In this document: positions 52,793 to 63,975 of the stretch, piece by piece
Layout: each line of letters begins with the position of its first letter
How positions within the stretch are numbered: position 1 is the first letter of the stretch
Origin: Lytechinus variegatus
Taxonomy: Eukaryota > Echinodermata > Echinoidea > Temnopleuroida > Toxopneustidae
Assembly (NCBI RefSeq): GCF_018143015.1
Contig: NC_054748.1
Location: forward strand, 12,948,967-13,012,966
DNA: 64,000 nucleotides
Direction: 5' to 3'
Notes under the pieces: model-generated
Databases searched by the model: none
What the model was told of the DNA's origin: nothing
What the model saw: the letters and a program-made list of their open reading frames with translations, nothing else
Position numbers and translations under genes: made by a program

Positions 52793-55700
52793 CTGTAATG
52801 GAAAAAAATTAAATAAAAAAAAAGAAATTTAATGTCATGTGTTTACTTTTTATGTAAATGATGAAAATATTTCATTCTATACATCATCACTTTACAAAGG
52901 ATTTAGTTTCTTTTCTGATTACCATTGGTAATTAATTTCTGCATCATATTATAACCCAATATAACCATTATGAATACTTATATTTCCAATGATAACTATC
53001 ATGTTAATGATACTCAACAACCAATCAGCATCAAGGGTTCTATGAAACCATGTTATTGGATGGTAAAGTTATTATCAATATAGTAGCTTTTACTAAACAG
53101 GGCTCTAATAGTCATAAAGAACCTGATATTTGTATAATAATAAATATAATCTCTTCCATAAAAACTCCATGGCTAGACCAAACAGTGAGGAATACAAAAA
53201 GCCATTTAAAAAGGCAATTAAAGCATTTTTGCAATGAGGTTCCTGCTTAGAGACATGGTAAAATGCCATAGGCACTTCCATTAGTGTAATAAGGTAAATA
53301 TTTTGGGAAACACTTTCAGAGGTGGAGTTCAAATATAATAAATAGTAGGTATTGTTTACATGTAAAAAAAATGTCAAAATGTAGTTTATGTAGGTTTTCA
53401 CATACTATGTGAAAACCTACATAAACTACATTTTGACATTTTTTTTACAGTAATTTTCTCCTAACAAGGAATGGCAAGGCATTCATCATAAATATTATAG
53501 AAATATTTTTAGAAGAATTATAATAATGATACTACTAAATCTTCTAATACTCACACTAATACCATTGTCTCATCCACCACATTGCTGATAGATAATTACT
53601 ATAGCACATAATTCAATACAATTATCCCAGTCATTGGATCCATCACAGTTCTACACAGAAAATGCACCATCTTCACTCCATGGGGTACTCCCCAGAGAAC
53701 TCTTTGTTTTATACTTTCTATTGATTAACATTGCCAATGTAATAAGTTTACATCTTACTGGTACTAGAGAGTGACAAATGTGAATAAGTTTCTTCCTAAA
53801 CGACATTAGCACCAGGTGGGATTTGAACCCTCAACCTCTGATTGAGAGTCACATGATTGAATCACTATGCCATTGCAATAAAAGACTTGACAGGATATAA
53901 CTGTAAAACCATTATTACTCTAAACATACAATGAATAAACTACATACCGTATCTCTATCACCGACAACGTATGGCGTCCTGAAATTGCGGCCTTCCTCAG
54001 GCTGTTATCAAGAAAAAGAAAGAAAATATATTTGTTAAACATAACAATCTAACACTTGCCATAAACATCGTCAACTCAGGGTCACATTACATAAAACTCA
54101 CTTTTATGGTAACTTTGCCATCTAATGGTAATCACAATCAGGATTCTATTGAAGTATATATTGGAAAGCATAAATACCATAAAAGTTACATTAATGTAAT
54201 GGGCAGGGGCAGATCCAGGATTTTCCAACCGGGAAAGAGGGGGCACATTTTCCTGAGGAAAAATTTGACAAGCCCCCCCCCCCAAAAAAAAAAATAATAA
54301 AAATGTTCTCAACCAAAAATAAGATAAGTACATTTCGTCCACAAAAAGATTTTACAAGCAAAAAAACAGTCCTCACTTTAAAAAGGGGAGGGGGGGGGGC
54401 ACACTTGTATTTTCATGGCATTTTTACATTACAAATTTTGATTGTGCCTCTCAAATTACCATTATTTAGAGAGGGGCACAGATGACCCCCCTCTGGATAA
54501 TGGTAATGGGGTGCTCCTCTCTTTAGAGACACAATTAAAATTGATGAGGAGAGCAATGTGGTGCATTAAAAGACGTGGATGATTAAGGAGGGACTTGAGT
54601 TTGGACAGATAGACTCAAAATCGAACTGAAACTTTGATAATCATTTTATTTGGCTCAAATGCACTTTCAGATAATTAAATTTCTTTTCCCTTTTAATGTA
54701 AATATTTGCATGTCTATCATTCATTTATGTTGAATAATTTATTTATCTGAAATAACAAAAAGAACATTACGCTACATGATAGAGTCATAAAAAGGAGAAA
54801 AAACACTTCTATTCATAATGAAAGTGTCTTGTCGTTTTTTAACCTCCTGTGTCAGAGAGTATTCTGTGCACAAGTTTTACACAATCCACAAAAGTTGCTC
54901 AGGCTCAGTCATGCATGAAATACTCATACTACTGGTGATACAATCTCATCAAATAGACCCTAAACATTAACAAAAGTAAGAAAATTTGAGTGCCTGCTTT
55001 TTTTTATACACTTGGTATACAAGATATTCATGAACAGAGAAAGTGTTTATACCGATCTTCCATTGCCGTTATACATTGCTCCATTTCCACGAAGGCGATC
55101 CAAAGCTTGACCCACAGCCATACGACGTCCTTCAAAAGAATCATACTCTTCAGAACCATCATAGGAACCATTCATATTAAAAGATGGATAGTCATAACGT
55201 CCATTCCTGAGAGTAAAAGATAAAATGATCTATACATTATTCTTCTTGGTCAACACCTTATTCCACTTTATTCCACATGGAGTACACCTTTCTCTGTTTG
55301 ATTTACATCATACACTACTTGGCCTACACCTTATTCTACTTTATTCCACATGGAGTAGACCTTACTCTGTTTGATTTACATCATACACTACTTGGCCTAC
55401 ACCTTATTCTACTTTATTCCACATGGAGTAGACCTTACTCTGTTTGATTTACATCATACACTACTTGGCCTACACCTTATTCTACTTTATTCCACATGGA
55501 GTACACCTTACTCTGTTTGATTTACATCATACACTACTTGGCCTACACCTTATTCTACTTTATTCCACATGGAGTAGACCTTACTCTGTTTGATTTACAT
55601 CATACACTACTTGGCCTACACCTTATTCTACTTTATTCCACATGGAGTACACCTTTCTCTGTTTGATTTACATCATACACTACTTGGCCTTCACCTTATT

Positions 55701-58700
55701 CTACTTTATTCCACATGGAGTAGACCTTACTCTGTTTGATTTACATCATACACTACTTGACCTACACCTTATTCTACTTTATTCCACATGGAGTAGACCT
55801 TACTCTGTTTGATTTACATCATACACTACTTGGCCTACACCTTATTCTACTTTATTCCACATGGAGTACACCTTTCTCTGTTTGATTTACATCATACACT
55901 ACTTGGCCTACACCTTATTCTACTTTATTCCACATGGAGTACACCTTTCTCTGTTTGATTTACATCATACACTACTTGGCCTTCACCTTATTCTACTTTA
56001 TTCCACATGGAGTACACCTTACTCTGTTTGATTTACATCATACACTACTTGGCCTACACCTTATTCTACTTTATTCCACATGGAGTACACCTTACTGTTT
56101 GATTTAAATCATACACTACTTGGCCTACACCTTATTCCACTTGCTGCATGGGCGGGCGGAAATCCCATGGGGACAGGGGGACGTGTCCCCCCTACTCACA
56201 ATAGTAGGAAAGACACAATATGAAATGTCCCCTCTACTATTTGTGGTCTTTTAGGATGGTATTTTAGGACAAGATGACCTTACTTTTGCGATGATAACCT
56301 TGTCAATTTAATTTTCGACGAAATGACCTTAAGTTTTTTTTGCTTGTCAAATTTTCCAGCCCTTTGTCCCCCTACCTCTTGGGAGAGATTTCCGCCCCTG
56401 ACTTGGTGTATAATACCATACACTACTTGGTCTACACCTTATTCCACTTGGTGTATACCTTACTCCACTTGGTCTACACCTAATTCTATTTTAGTCTGCA
56501 CCAAATTCTACATAGTCAACACTTATTCCACTTGGTCTCATTCTGCATGGTTTAATGTTATTTCATGAACAACCAATTTTCCTACTAACCATTTGGCCTT
56601 TTTGCACGTTTTTACCAGTAAGGCCGCTACGTGAATCCTGTGTTTAAAAAATACCCCACCAGCTTATAACACAGGAACCCCATTGCCCTGCGTGTTATGT
56701 CAATGGGAGGTCAGGTGGGGAATCTGAAACCCCAATTTCAGATTTTGGGAGAGCTTCAATTCTCTCGTTTAAACTGGGGTGGGGTTCATTTGACTGCTGA
56801 TAAGGCCTTGCGTGTAAGTCAATGGGAACTCAAGTGGGGTATCGACACCCCATTTTCAGTTTTTGGGGAAAGTTAAGTTTTTCTCGTTTAAACTGGGGTG
56901 GGGTCGACTGCAGCTGCTGATAAGAGCTGAACAAACACCGCGCTGGAAACCGCAACATCTCTCTCTCCCTCTGCCTGGCCGTATGAAGGTCACTTCTCCT
57001 TGGGGGGAAGGTGGATTATCTGGGAGAGTGTGTGGTTGTTACTTAAGGATTACCATTCCTGCTGATATTGGGAGGGGGGGGGGGGCAGTGAGAGAAGCTT
57101 GGAATTTGAAATTGGGGTGTCAGAGGAGATCTGTTTTTAAACACAAATTTTCGTAATGGCTATACACATTTTTGGTTTTTCAAACATCTAGTCAATTAAA
57201 CACCATCTACTCAGTTAAACACCATCCACTCAGTTAAACACCATCTACTCAGTTTAACACCATCTACTCAGTTAAACATCATCCACTCAGTTTAACACCA
57301 TCTAGTCAGTTAAACACCATCCACTCAGTTAAACACCATCCACTCAGTTAAACACCATCCACTCAGTTAAACACCATCCACTCAGTTAAACACCATCCAC
57401 TCAGTTTAACACCATCTAGTCAGTTTAACACCATCTAGTCTTTATGAGTAAGATGCCCTGTTGTGAACCAGTATTCATTTGATGAAAGCAAAGACTGAGA
57501 AGTTAGCTCAAATGTATTTCCTCAACTCTTCTCTTACTAACATCCTTCCACTCTAAATTGCCTTGTCTTGAGTTGATTGGCCAGCATGTCAATAGTAATG
57601 GGTGTTATTAAACTTTTATTCATCATTCAACTAATATTACGAAAATATCTTGCACTCAGTCAATATAGTCATTGATGTGCGCTATGTTTATTGCAATAAA
57701 AAGCTAAAAAAATAAAATGTTCTGTCTAGCCTTACACAGACAACAAAAAACGGTCACATGCAGAAAAGCTTAGACATTATCATAAATAACTCATAAAAAT
57801 GATTATTATTGATATCATTAATAATTCAATCATTTAATGGTCATCATTATTACTATTATTATTATTACATAATTGTAAAATATTTGCTGGCACTATCAAA
57901 TATTTTATTCAAATTATTATCAATATCATTGAGAAGATTATTATTTATATGTTTATCAGTGTCATCAAGAGAATTTTTATCAAATCATCATAATAATTAT
58001 TAAATTTGTTTCTAACTAACAATAACTTTTATCACTATTATGAATACTACTATCATTAAAATATGGAATACTCACGAAAGCATGGCTTTTGTTGCTTGAT
58101 TTTGTCTGAAGCTTTGAAGGAACATACAGCAGACACAGCCAACTATTATGATTACAAATCCAAATACTCCAAGTGCAATACCAATTATGGCTCCAACAGA
58201 CAACTCTGAATTACCAGTATCTATAAAATAGAAAAGAATTAATTTATTTATTTCAAAAACAAGATAAAAGGAAGAAAATTGCCATCCAGCTGTAAATTTG
58301 ATGTACATGAAATACCCAAAATTAAACAACATATAAAAATATGTCAAATCTCTAATTCCTGTTAATGGGTTTTCCCCCTATTTACTTGAAATAAACCTTT
58401 CATGATAATGTGTGGCCCACTATTGGCATACTGCAATTGATGCATTATCTTGCAAATTTGTAGAATTAATTGCACCGCAACATCTGCTTCAATGCTGTGT
58501 AAAATAAAAACTTTGTGAAGCAAACAAAGCAAAAATCTGCCTCTGGGGCGCATTTCAAAAAGACTTGTTATGATAACAAATGCACATGTTTAAGATCATC
58601 CAACCAAATAAAGTGATTTCAGTAGCCTAATAATTGTTATCGTAAATTTGTTATAATAAGTTTTATGACATGGGCCCCAGATATTTTCATACTGGTGATC

Positions 58701-61700
58701 ACATAGGAGACAAAATTATATTCTAAAAAAAAAGAAAGAAATTGAAATTGAAGATACCAACATCGACATATTAAATCATAGAAAATGTGAATCATTAACG
58801 CAACAGTACACCACCATCAATGTTATAAAATTGAAATTTATATAAAAATATCAATAATTATAATATATAGTAGGCCTATATTCAATTTTGTTTTTATATA
58901 ATTGTTTATCTTTTGGAAAAATACATGTTTTTGTATTTTGTAGCTTTTCTAAAAATTAAATCCATATTTTACTCCAAAATGCTAGGTTTCATCTCAAATT
59001 TTCACTTTTCAAAAATAAAGACATATCTCCATTTAAAGCATCTTATCAGATCATTTCATAACAAAATTAATATTAAGGAATACTTTTCTTCAATGCCCAA
59101 CAAAATTTGTACATGATGTAGCAAATTTGTCATTGCAGATGTCACTAAATACAAATGTGATCTAAGTTAACCTAGACTAGAATCTAGGATTGACCTTGAA
59201 CTCATTCCTAATAAAACACACCATTCAACTCATTCCTATAAAAACAACTCAATTTGTATAAAACATACCATTTTGGCATAGATCTCCATTGAAACCAGCC
59301 AGGCAATCACATGGGTCTCCTGAAGTAATACAAGATCCTCCATTCTGACAATTCGTCTGATCACATTGAACTATTCAGGTAAAAAAAAAATCAATTTATG
59401 CCTGTCACAAAACTAACAAATTATTTTCAGAAAATAATGACTGTAAAATTTCAAATTCTTCTATCATCAACCCTGTTTTGTTTTAACATCTAAGGTTGTG
59501 GTTAAGCCGGTCTAGATCTAGATAGCCAAAAATGATATCAATGTTCTCAAATTTGAGATTTCATTCATCAGCACATTACACAATTAAACATAATTATCCT
59601 TGAATAAGAAATGAATAATACTCAGCATCTTTTTTTTATCATGCAGGAAAAGAGCAGAGTAAAGATGATAAATGTAAAACATAAGCAAAAATTTCAACAG
59701 TTTATGCTTACCCTTAGCACAGGCACAATGTAGACCATATACATTAAAAATATATGACTAAAGAAAGAAGAACACCTCAATGATCGAAAATGGAGGTGTA
59801 TCAGGTGGAACATAAAAAAGATCAATAAGCAAAGTAGGTTGAGTTTTGGAGCTAAATCATGTCACTATTTGTTAATGATCTTTTATAAAATGATATAACC
59901 TTCCACCCCTACACAATCAATGTAAATGATCTGCCAAAATCAAAACATAATTCATCTACATTACAGAGGAAATAATTGATCACATTAAGAGTGTATTGTT
60001 TATATGCAAGCAAGGACCATCTGCAAGAATCTTCAACCATGAAGGAGGCAGATGTAACCTGATGAAGAAGTTGTAATATTTGCACCATCCGCAAAGATTT
60101 GCTTAATAAAATCCTACTGTATCATATAACTGCAACATTTGGCAAACATAGCTGTATTACACAGCATCATAAGCATTTAAGAGGAAGCAAGATACTGACC
60201 CCATTCAAATACAAAACCATAATATCCATCAAATTGGCACAATACTTTTTTCTATTTTCTCCCACAGCTGGTATGTGAACAGGTAGTTTTAAAACTGTCT
60301 TATGCCGTTTTCATACTGAAGACGAAGTGGAGTTACTCCGGAGTAACTACGGATTGAGTTGATACACTAATACTGCGGACCGACATTATACACCCCCTTT
60401 CAATCTGTCAAGCTCTGTAGTGGTGTATCTGCAGTCGTTTCCGTGGTTTCCAAGCAAGTTCGCGCCATGTATGGTGCGCGAAATCTCCCCATGCGGAAAT
60501 GAAGTTATGCGCAAGATAGGTGATGCCACACTTCCAGTGAGGACTAACTCTGTATGTAACCCTCTTCTCGATGTGGGCGGAGTACTCCGCTTTAAATCCA
60601 AATCCAATTTTTTTCAAAAATTTTAATATTGCCCTCCAAAGTGGAGTAACTCTTTCTGAACTCCGGAGTAACTTCCACTTCGGCTGTCAGCATGAAAGTG
60701 GCTTTATGGGCATGTATCAAAATGTGAAGGGGTAAGTGTAATTTCACTGCAATCCACTGACACACATGAAGGAACAAAACTACTCCACGTGATCACTACA
60801 AATTTATCATTAAAAGGGCGATTCAATATGTGTCATACGGGACATTTTGACAATTTTTTCTCTCTTAGCTGAATGCTTGAGCAATAAAATTTTCTTTTTT
60901 ATGTCAATGATAAAGTTATAGAGTGTAGTCAGGTGACAAACTTCCAAGTAGTACTTTATTATTACCACAACACAAATTAAAATTCCAAGTATGTTTGGAC
61001 AGCAAGTTGAAAAATGGTTGGGCAGACCTGAAAAGAAAATAAATTTGCAAGGTTTTTTATCTTTATGGAAAATAACTCTTCTTCATAAAAACCACCCAAT
61101 ACAACATTCAAAATATGTATTTCAAAGAAGGATGAATTCAATAATTATCAGTGAAAGGAATTGTATCTCAGTTTGTTACAATTTATATCAATATTATATA
61201 TTTTTCAAAATATGGAAATAAAGAGAAATACAATGATTGTAATCGCCAATTTGAAGAGCAAAATAAATAGTAAATTTGATCTTGTGAAAGCTGTATGGCT
61301 TAAATGTATTGTTTAACTTTGGGAGCAGCCGATTTAAAAATTCTCAAACCAAGATGAAACATGTGTACAAGTGCATGTATTAGAACTAATAAACCCTGAA
61401 AACAGCCATTATTGAGAATGAAAAGCTAAAACTACAAGGCAAACCCCGATTTTGTAAATAAGCGTCTTATAGATGCCTAAATAGTACACATAAGTGTATG
61501 GGATGAAATTAAGATGGTGTTTCCGGTCACTTTATATTTCAATTTTTGAAGCACTTAATAATCATTTTCGAACGCAATTTTTTCTGGGCTTCATTTTTGG
61601 AACATATCACAGACACAGGTGACAAGTGTGACCTTCTAGCTCAGATTTTTTAAAAGTCAACCAAATTTTAACCAATCACTTTAAAGAGGACACATGTACA

Positions 61701-63975
61701 CTTACCATTAGCATTAAAGGATCCTTCTAGAGTAATACCATTAAATGATGCTAGTAGAGAGTTGGTAGACAGTGTTGGTACTTCCAACGCAAGATCATCA
61801 GCTAAGGTTTGGGTTGCAGCGGCAATTGTAAGGTCAAGGACACCAATAATACTACCTTGGCTGAATCCAACCACTTCACAACTTGGAAGGCCAATTGACA
61901 ATAATGCACTTACATAGTTTGTGAACTGACAAATAAACAAAAATGAAGAAAATAAGCATCTGAGTATGTTTAAAACAAAACAGATAGTTGCATTGTGGAA
62001 TTATTTTTTATACTGTAGAAAAATTCTTTCAAATCAGAGTCAATATCATTATATTATAGATACTGAGTTACATGTATAAAGCTAGTCCTGACATCACACA
62101 TTGTGAAATAATGAAAATGAAATTTGAGTATTCTAAAAATGCTGAGTCCGCAGATGTGTGTTTATCACTGCTGGGAAGCCAACAATTCATAGTCCCCATT
62201 CTAATCTCTAACTTAATAATGCACTAAATCTGCGGTTTGACTATGTATGGTCAGTGCTAGGTTAGAGATGATGATTTATAGAGCATATTTGACACTCAAT
62301 CCATTGAAAATGATAGGACAATGATAGCTGGAATTGTATTCTTCACACATGCAGCACAAAGAGCAATGCAGTAGGCATATGAAATACAAATAAGCTTAGA
62401 AGAGCATGGCTTCCATAAATTTAACAAAAACATGGCTTTTCAAAAGATATCAGCCAAAATCTATTGTATAATAGATATAATCTATTGAGGGTATTATACA
62501 CTTGGTGAATGCTATCCTTGTAATTAAGAGTGCTCGATGTCTGTGATGAGGCAGAGCATGAAATAAAATAAATAAAGTTACACAGATAACGTGTGGTTCA
62601 TCAGTACTTTATTGAGCCCCCCTTCAAGTTGAGGTACAGCAACAATCTCCTATCCTTCCGACATGAGAGGTATCAACACAGCATGGAGCTATCAAAATTC
62701 ATCTGGGATCTAAAACGGCATGATACACCCTACACCATCAAGTGGTCGATTGCCCTCCGTGCGCATCCTTACACCAACGAGTCTAAGAGGTGTGACCTGT
62801 GCTTATCTGAGAAGATGCTCATAATGAACGCTGACAAGCAATCACTCTTAAATAAGAGACCGGAACTCATTTCTAAATGCCGTCATCAGAATAAGTTCTA
62901 CTTGTGCAACTTCAAGAAAGAATTTTCGTAATCGCTTTGCATCTTCTTGCCAAACCCAGTTTCACGGTCTTACTGGTGCATTGTCGCTTCATGCCCCCCC
63001 CCCCCCCGCGCTCTCTCTCTCTTCCTCTCTTCTCTCCCTCTTTCTTTTTCTTTCTCTTTCTTTCTCTCTCTAATGCTCTTTCTGTCTCTCTCTCTTTCTT
63101 CTCAGTGGAACCATCCCAGCGCGCTAAATTACCATGGTAGCTTGCGCGCTCTACGCGCTTTTTCAGTGAATTGTTAACGTTCAAATGGTATTAAATTGCC
63201 ACTAGCCTTTATTGTTGCCTGAAGATCGCATCTGCGTGAAACTCCGAGTAGCAAATCAATAAAGTACTGATGAACCACACATCTGTGTAACTTTATTTAT
63301 TTTATATATATATATATTCACTTCACACTTAACTTTACTGTCAACAACACTATACTTACGGACCCTACGGTAACTATATATTCTATACTTCGTTACATAT
63401 TGACTTACCATTTACCTTGCATGTATAATTGATTTTTTCATGGACTATAATTACTTATCTCCGTTATATATTACATTGCATTGTATTTACCATTGTTATT
63501 AGTAGGCCTATATTTTGTATTTTATATATTGGTTTAGATCCTGATGAAGGGCATATGCCCGAAAGCTTGATGAAGACGGGTATTGACCTTGCTACGGCCC
63601 TCTCCATACTACTGATCTCAAATATATATATATATTATATATACAAAATACCCTCAATGGTTCAATGGTATGTATTATATCTAAAATACTCTCAATGGTA
63701 TGTATTATATATAAACTATCCTTAATGGTATGCATTATATATAAGATACCCTCAATGGTATGTATTTTATATAAGATACCCTAAAAGGTATGTATAAACT
63801 ATGTTTACTTCCAGGATGTAGATACTTACAATGAAACAGTAAGAAGTATCATATTCCATGAATAAGGCTGACGATCTATTTGTTAAGTCCGCAGTGAAGG
63901 TAAGAGGAAGACCGTTTAGACGTACTCCTGTTAGCCGAATCCTTACCGAACTTGTAGCAAGGGATGATGAGATAG
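52757..63975 (-). CDS. SEA-EGF single-pass membrane protein, 3' seven exons (5' end outside window)
   Basis: Joined on the minus strand: 63975-63830, 61925-61706, 59370-59269, 58220-58076, 55206-55053, 54001-53948 and 52792-52757, with phases agreeing throughout. A SEA domain spans the first two exons (VRLNGLPLTFTADLTNRSSA to ITLEGSFNAN) and contains FSQGSIIGVLDLTI, matching the G|S-V/I-V/I autocleavage site of self-splitting SEA domains. An EGF module follows (C-x4-C-x5-C-x6-C-x-C-x8-C), then a helix VGAIIGIALGVFGFVIIIVG that continues hydrophobic to CCMFL. The cytoplasmic tail of about 96 residues has RYDYPSF and EEYDSF (YxxF type) and ends RNPVYF. This order (SEA, EGF, TM, short tail) is that of membrane mucins and related receptors; the exact orthologue is not recognised. 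More extracellular exons should lie to the right. Confidence 0.85.
53361..53449. repeat. Perfect 89-base palindrome (44-bp arms, 1-base spacer)
   Basis: 53361-53404 is the exact reverse complement of 53406-53449, with a single C between. It lies in the last intron of gene 3. Confidence 0.95.
53770..53880 (-). repeat. tRNA-derived SINE
   Basis: On the minus strand, TGGCATAGTGATTCAATC (A box) and GGTTCAAATCC (B box) are at tRNA spacing, followed by 'caccTGGTGCTAATGTCG'. The body resembles that at 29735-29862. Confidence 0.55.
53948..54001 (-). CDS. Gene 3, cytoplasmic tail exon 2
   Basis: 18 codons PEEGRNFRTPYVVGDRDT in phase 0; acceptor cttgataacag, donor ACG|gtatgt. Confidence 0.8.
54203..54500. 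mobile_element. Element Z-like fragment with G/C tracts
   Basis: 'caggggcagatccaggattt' resembles the Z terminus. 'gggggcacattttcctgagg' and 'ggggggggggcacacttgta' may be two related segments. No right end found. Confidence 0.4.
55053..55206 (-). CDS. Gene 3, cytoplasmic tail exon 1
   Basis: NGRYDYPSFNMNGSYDGSEE, then YDSFEGRRMAVGQALDRLRG; rich in Tyr, Gly and acidic residues. Acceptor ttactctcag, donor TCG|gtataa. Confidence 0.82.
55240..56560. repeat. 73-bp minisatellite, about 12 clean copies plus degenerate tail
   Basis: 'ttccacatggagta' recurs every 73 bases at 55271, 55344, 55417, 55490 and so on to 56074. Units differ mainly at 'gtacacc' or 'gtagacc' and 'tttctctg' or 'ttactctg'. A TIR element interrupts it at 56144-56400, after which shorter degenerate 'ccacttggtctacacctta' units run to about 56560. 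Confidence 0.93.
56144..56400. mobile_element. 257-bp TIR element inside the minisatellite
   Basis: Left 'gggcgggcggaaatccc' and right 'gggagagatttccgcccctg' are inverted. ACTTG lies outside both ends (56139-56143, 56401-56405), a likely 5-bp duplication, although the host repeat itself contains that word. C-rich 'gtccccctac' occurs near the right end and 'agggggacgtgtcccccctac' near the left. Confidence 0.65.
56690..56925. repeat. Two-copy tandem duplication, about 118 bp
   Basis: 'tcaatgggaggtcaggtgggg' type sequence to 'tctcgtttaaactggggtgggg' occurs twice, near 56700-56790 and 56818-56905, each followed by 'ctgctgataag'. Confidence 0.65.
57185..57440. repeat. 19-bp minisatellite, about 13 copies
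   Basis: Unit 'catc(c/t)a(c/g)tcagtt(a/t)aacac'. The central six copies are identical and the edges vary, as in arrays that grow from the middle. In the intron upstream of gene 3 tail exon 1. Confidence 0.93.
58076..58220 (-). CDS. Gene 3, transmembrane exon
   Basis: DTGNSELSVGAIIGIALGVF, then GFVIIIVGCVCCMFLQSFRQ: a 25-27 residue membrane segment with a Cys cluster at its inner edge (possible palmitoylation). Donor TTTC|gtgagt. Confidence 0.88.
58542..58680. mobile_element. Short inverted-repeat element
   Basis: 'tctggggcgcatttcaaaaa' with 'gacttgttatgataaca' at the left, and 'tgttataataagttttatga' with 'catgggccccag' at the right, are imperfect complements over about 35 bases. Confidence 0.5.
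59269..59370 (-). CDS. Gene 3, EGF-like domain exon
   Basis: QCDQTNCQNGGSC, then ITSGDPCDCLAGFNGDLC with six cysteines in EGF spacing. Phases 1 to 1, so the module is a symmetric exon. Donor AATG|gtatgt. Confidence 0.88.
60304..60703. mobile_element. 400-bp TIR element, PIF/Harbinger-like
   Basis: Left 'gccgttttcatactgaagac' continues to 'gaagtggagttactccgg'. The right end is its complement: 'cggagtaacttccacttcgg' and 'ctgtcagcatgaaagtggc'. TTA/TTAT flanks both sides, a 3-4 bp target. Interior GC is higher than the host intron. No transposase. Confidence 0.65.
61706..61925 (-). CDS. Gene 3, SEA domain exon with cleavage motif
   Basis: Acceptor tatttgtcag, donor AATG|gtaagt. Contains FTNYVSALLSIGLPSCEVVG, the GSII motif and the C-terminal part of the SEA fold. 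Confidence 0.85.
62578..63295 (+). mobile_element. Second Penelope-like relic (GIY-YIG C-terminal part) with inverted flanks
   Basis: 'gttacacagataacgtgtgg' and 'ttcatcagtactttattga' at the left recur inverted at the right (63256-63295), so a 40-base inverted repeat bounds the piece. The frame at about 62626-62931 reads LRYSNNLLSFRHERYQHSME, then LSKFIWDLKRHDTPYTIKWS and CDLCLSEKMLIMNADKQSLL, then NKRPELISKCRHQNKFYL. The pattern ELSK.IW.LK....Y.IKWSI..RA.PY...SK.CDLC..EK..I is the C-terminal half of the GIY-YIG domain with its zinc-finger-like Cys pair, as in another Penelope clade. The RT part is missing. A CT microsatellite (63000-63100) follows. Confidence 0.7.
63219..63250 (+). ncRNA. Hammerhead-ribozyme-like motif in the second Penelope relic
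   Basis: CTGAAGA (CUGANGA), stem II CGCA-TC-TGCG flanked by single T residues, GAAAC, loop TCCGA, then GTA as the cleavage triplet. The core is complete. Stem I would have to involve 'gcaaatcaat' downstream and is weak. Confidence 0.5.
63541..63564 (+). ncRNA. Possible hammerhead core remnant
   Basis: CTGATGA, a GGGCATATGCCC hairpin and GAAA are in the right order, but the next base is G instead of C and no good cleavage triplet is clear. May be a relic of another Penelope-like terminus. Confidence 0.35.
63645..63797. repeat. 30-bp minisatellite, about five copies
   Basis: 'caatggtatgtattatat..' recurs every 30 bases at about 63663, 63693, 63723, 63753 and 63783, just inside the intron next to the SEA exon. 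Confidence 0.85.
63830..63975 (-). CDS. Gene 3, SEA domain exon (N-terminal half)
   Basis: Acceptor tctgtgtctatag, phase 1 start, donor ATT|gtaagt. Contains RIRLTGVRLNGLPLTFTADL and ALFMEYDTSYCFI. Confidence 0.8.

Noticed and set aside
62904..63184. Arg/Glu-rich and Ser/Pro-rich frames
   Set aside because: Both strands of a CT microsatellite.
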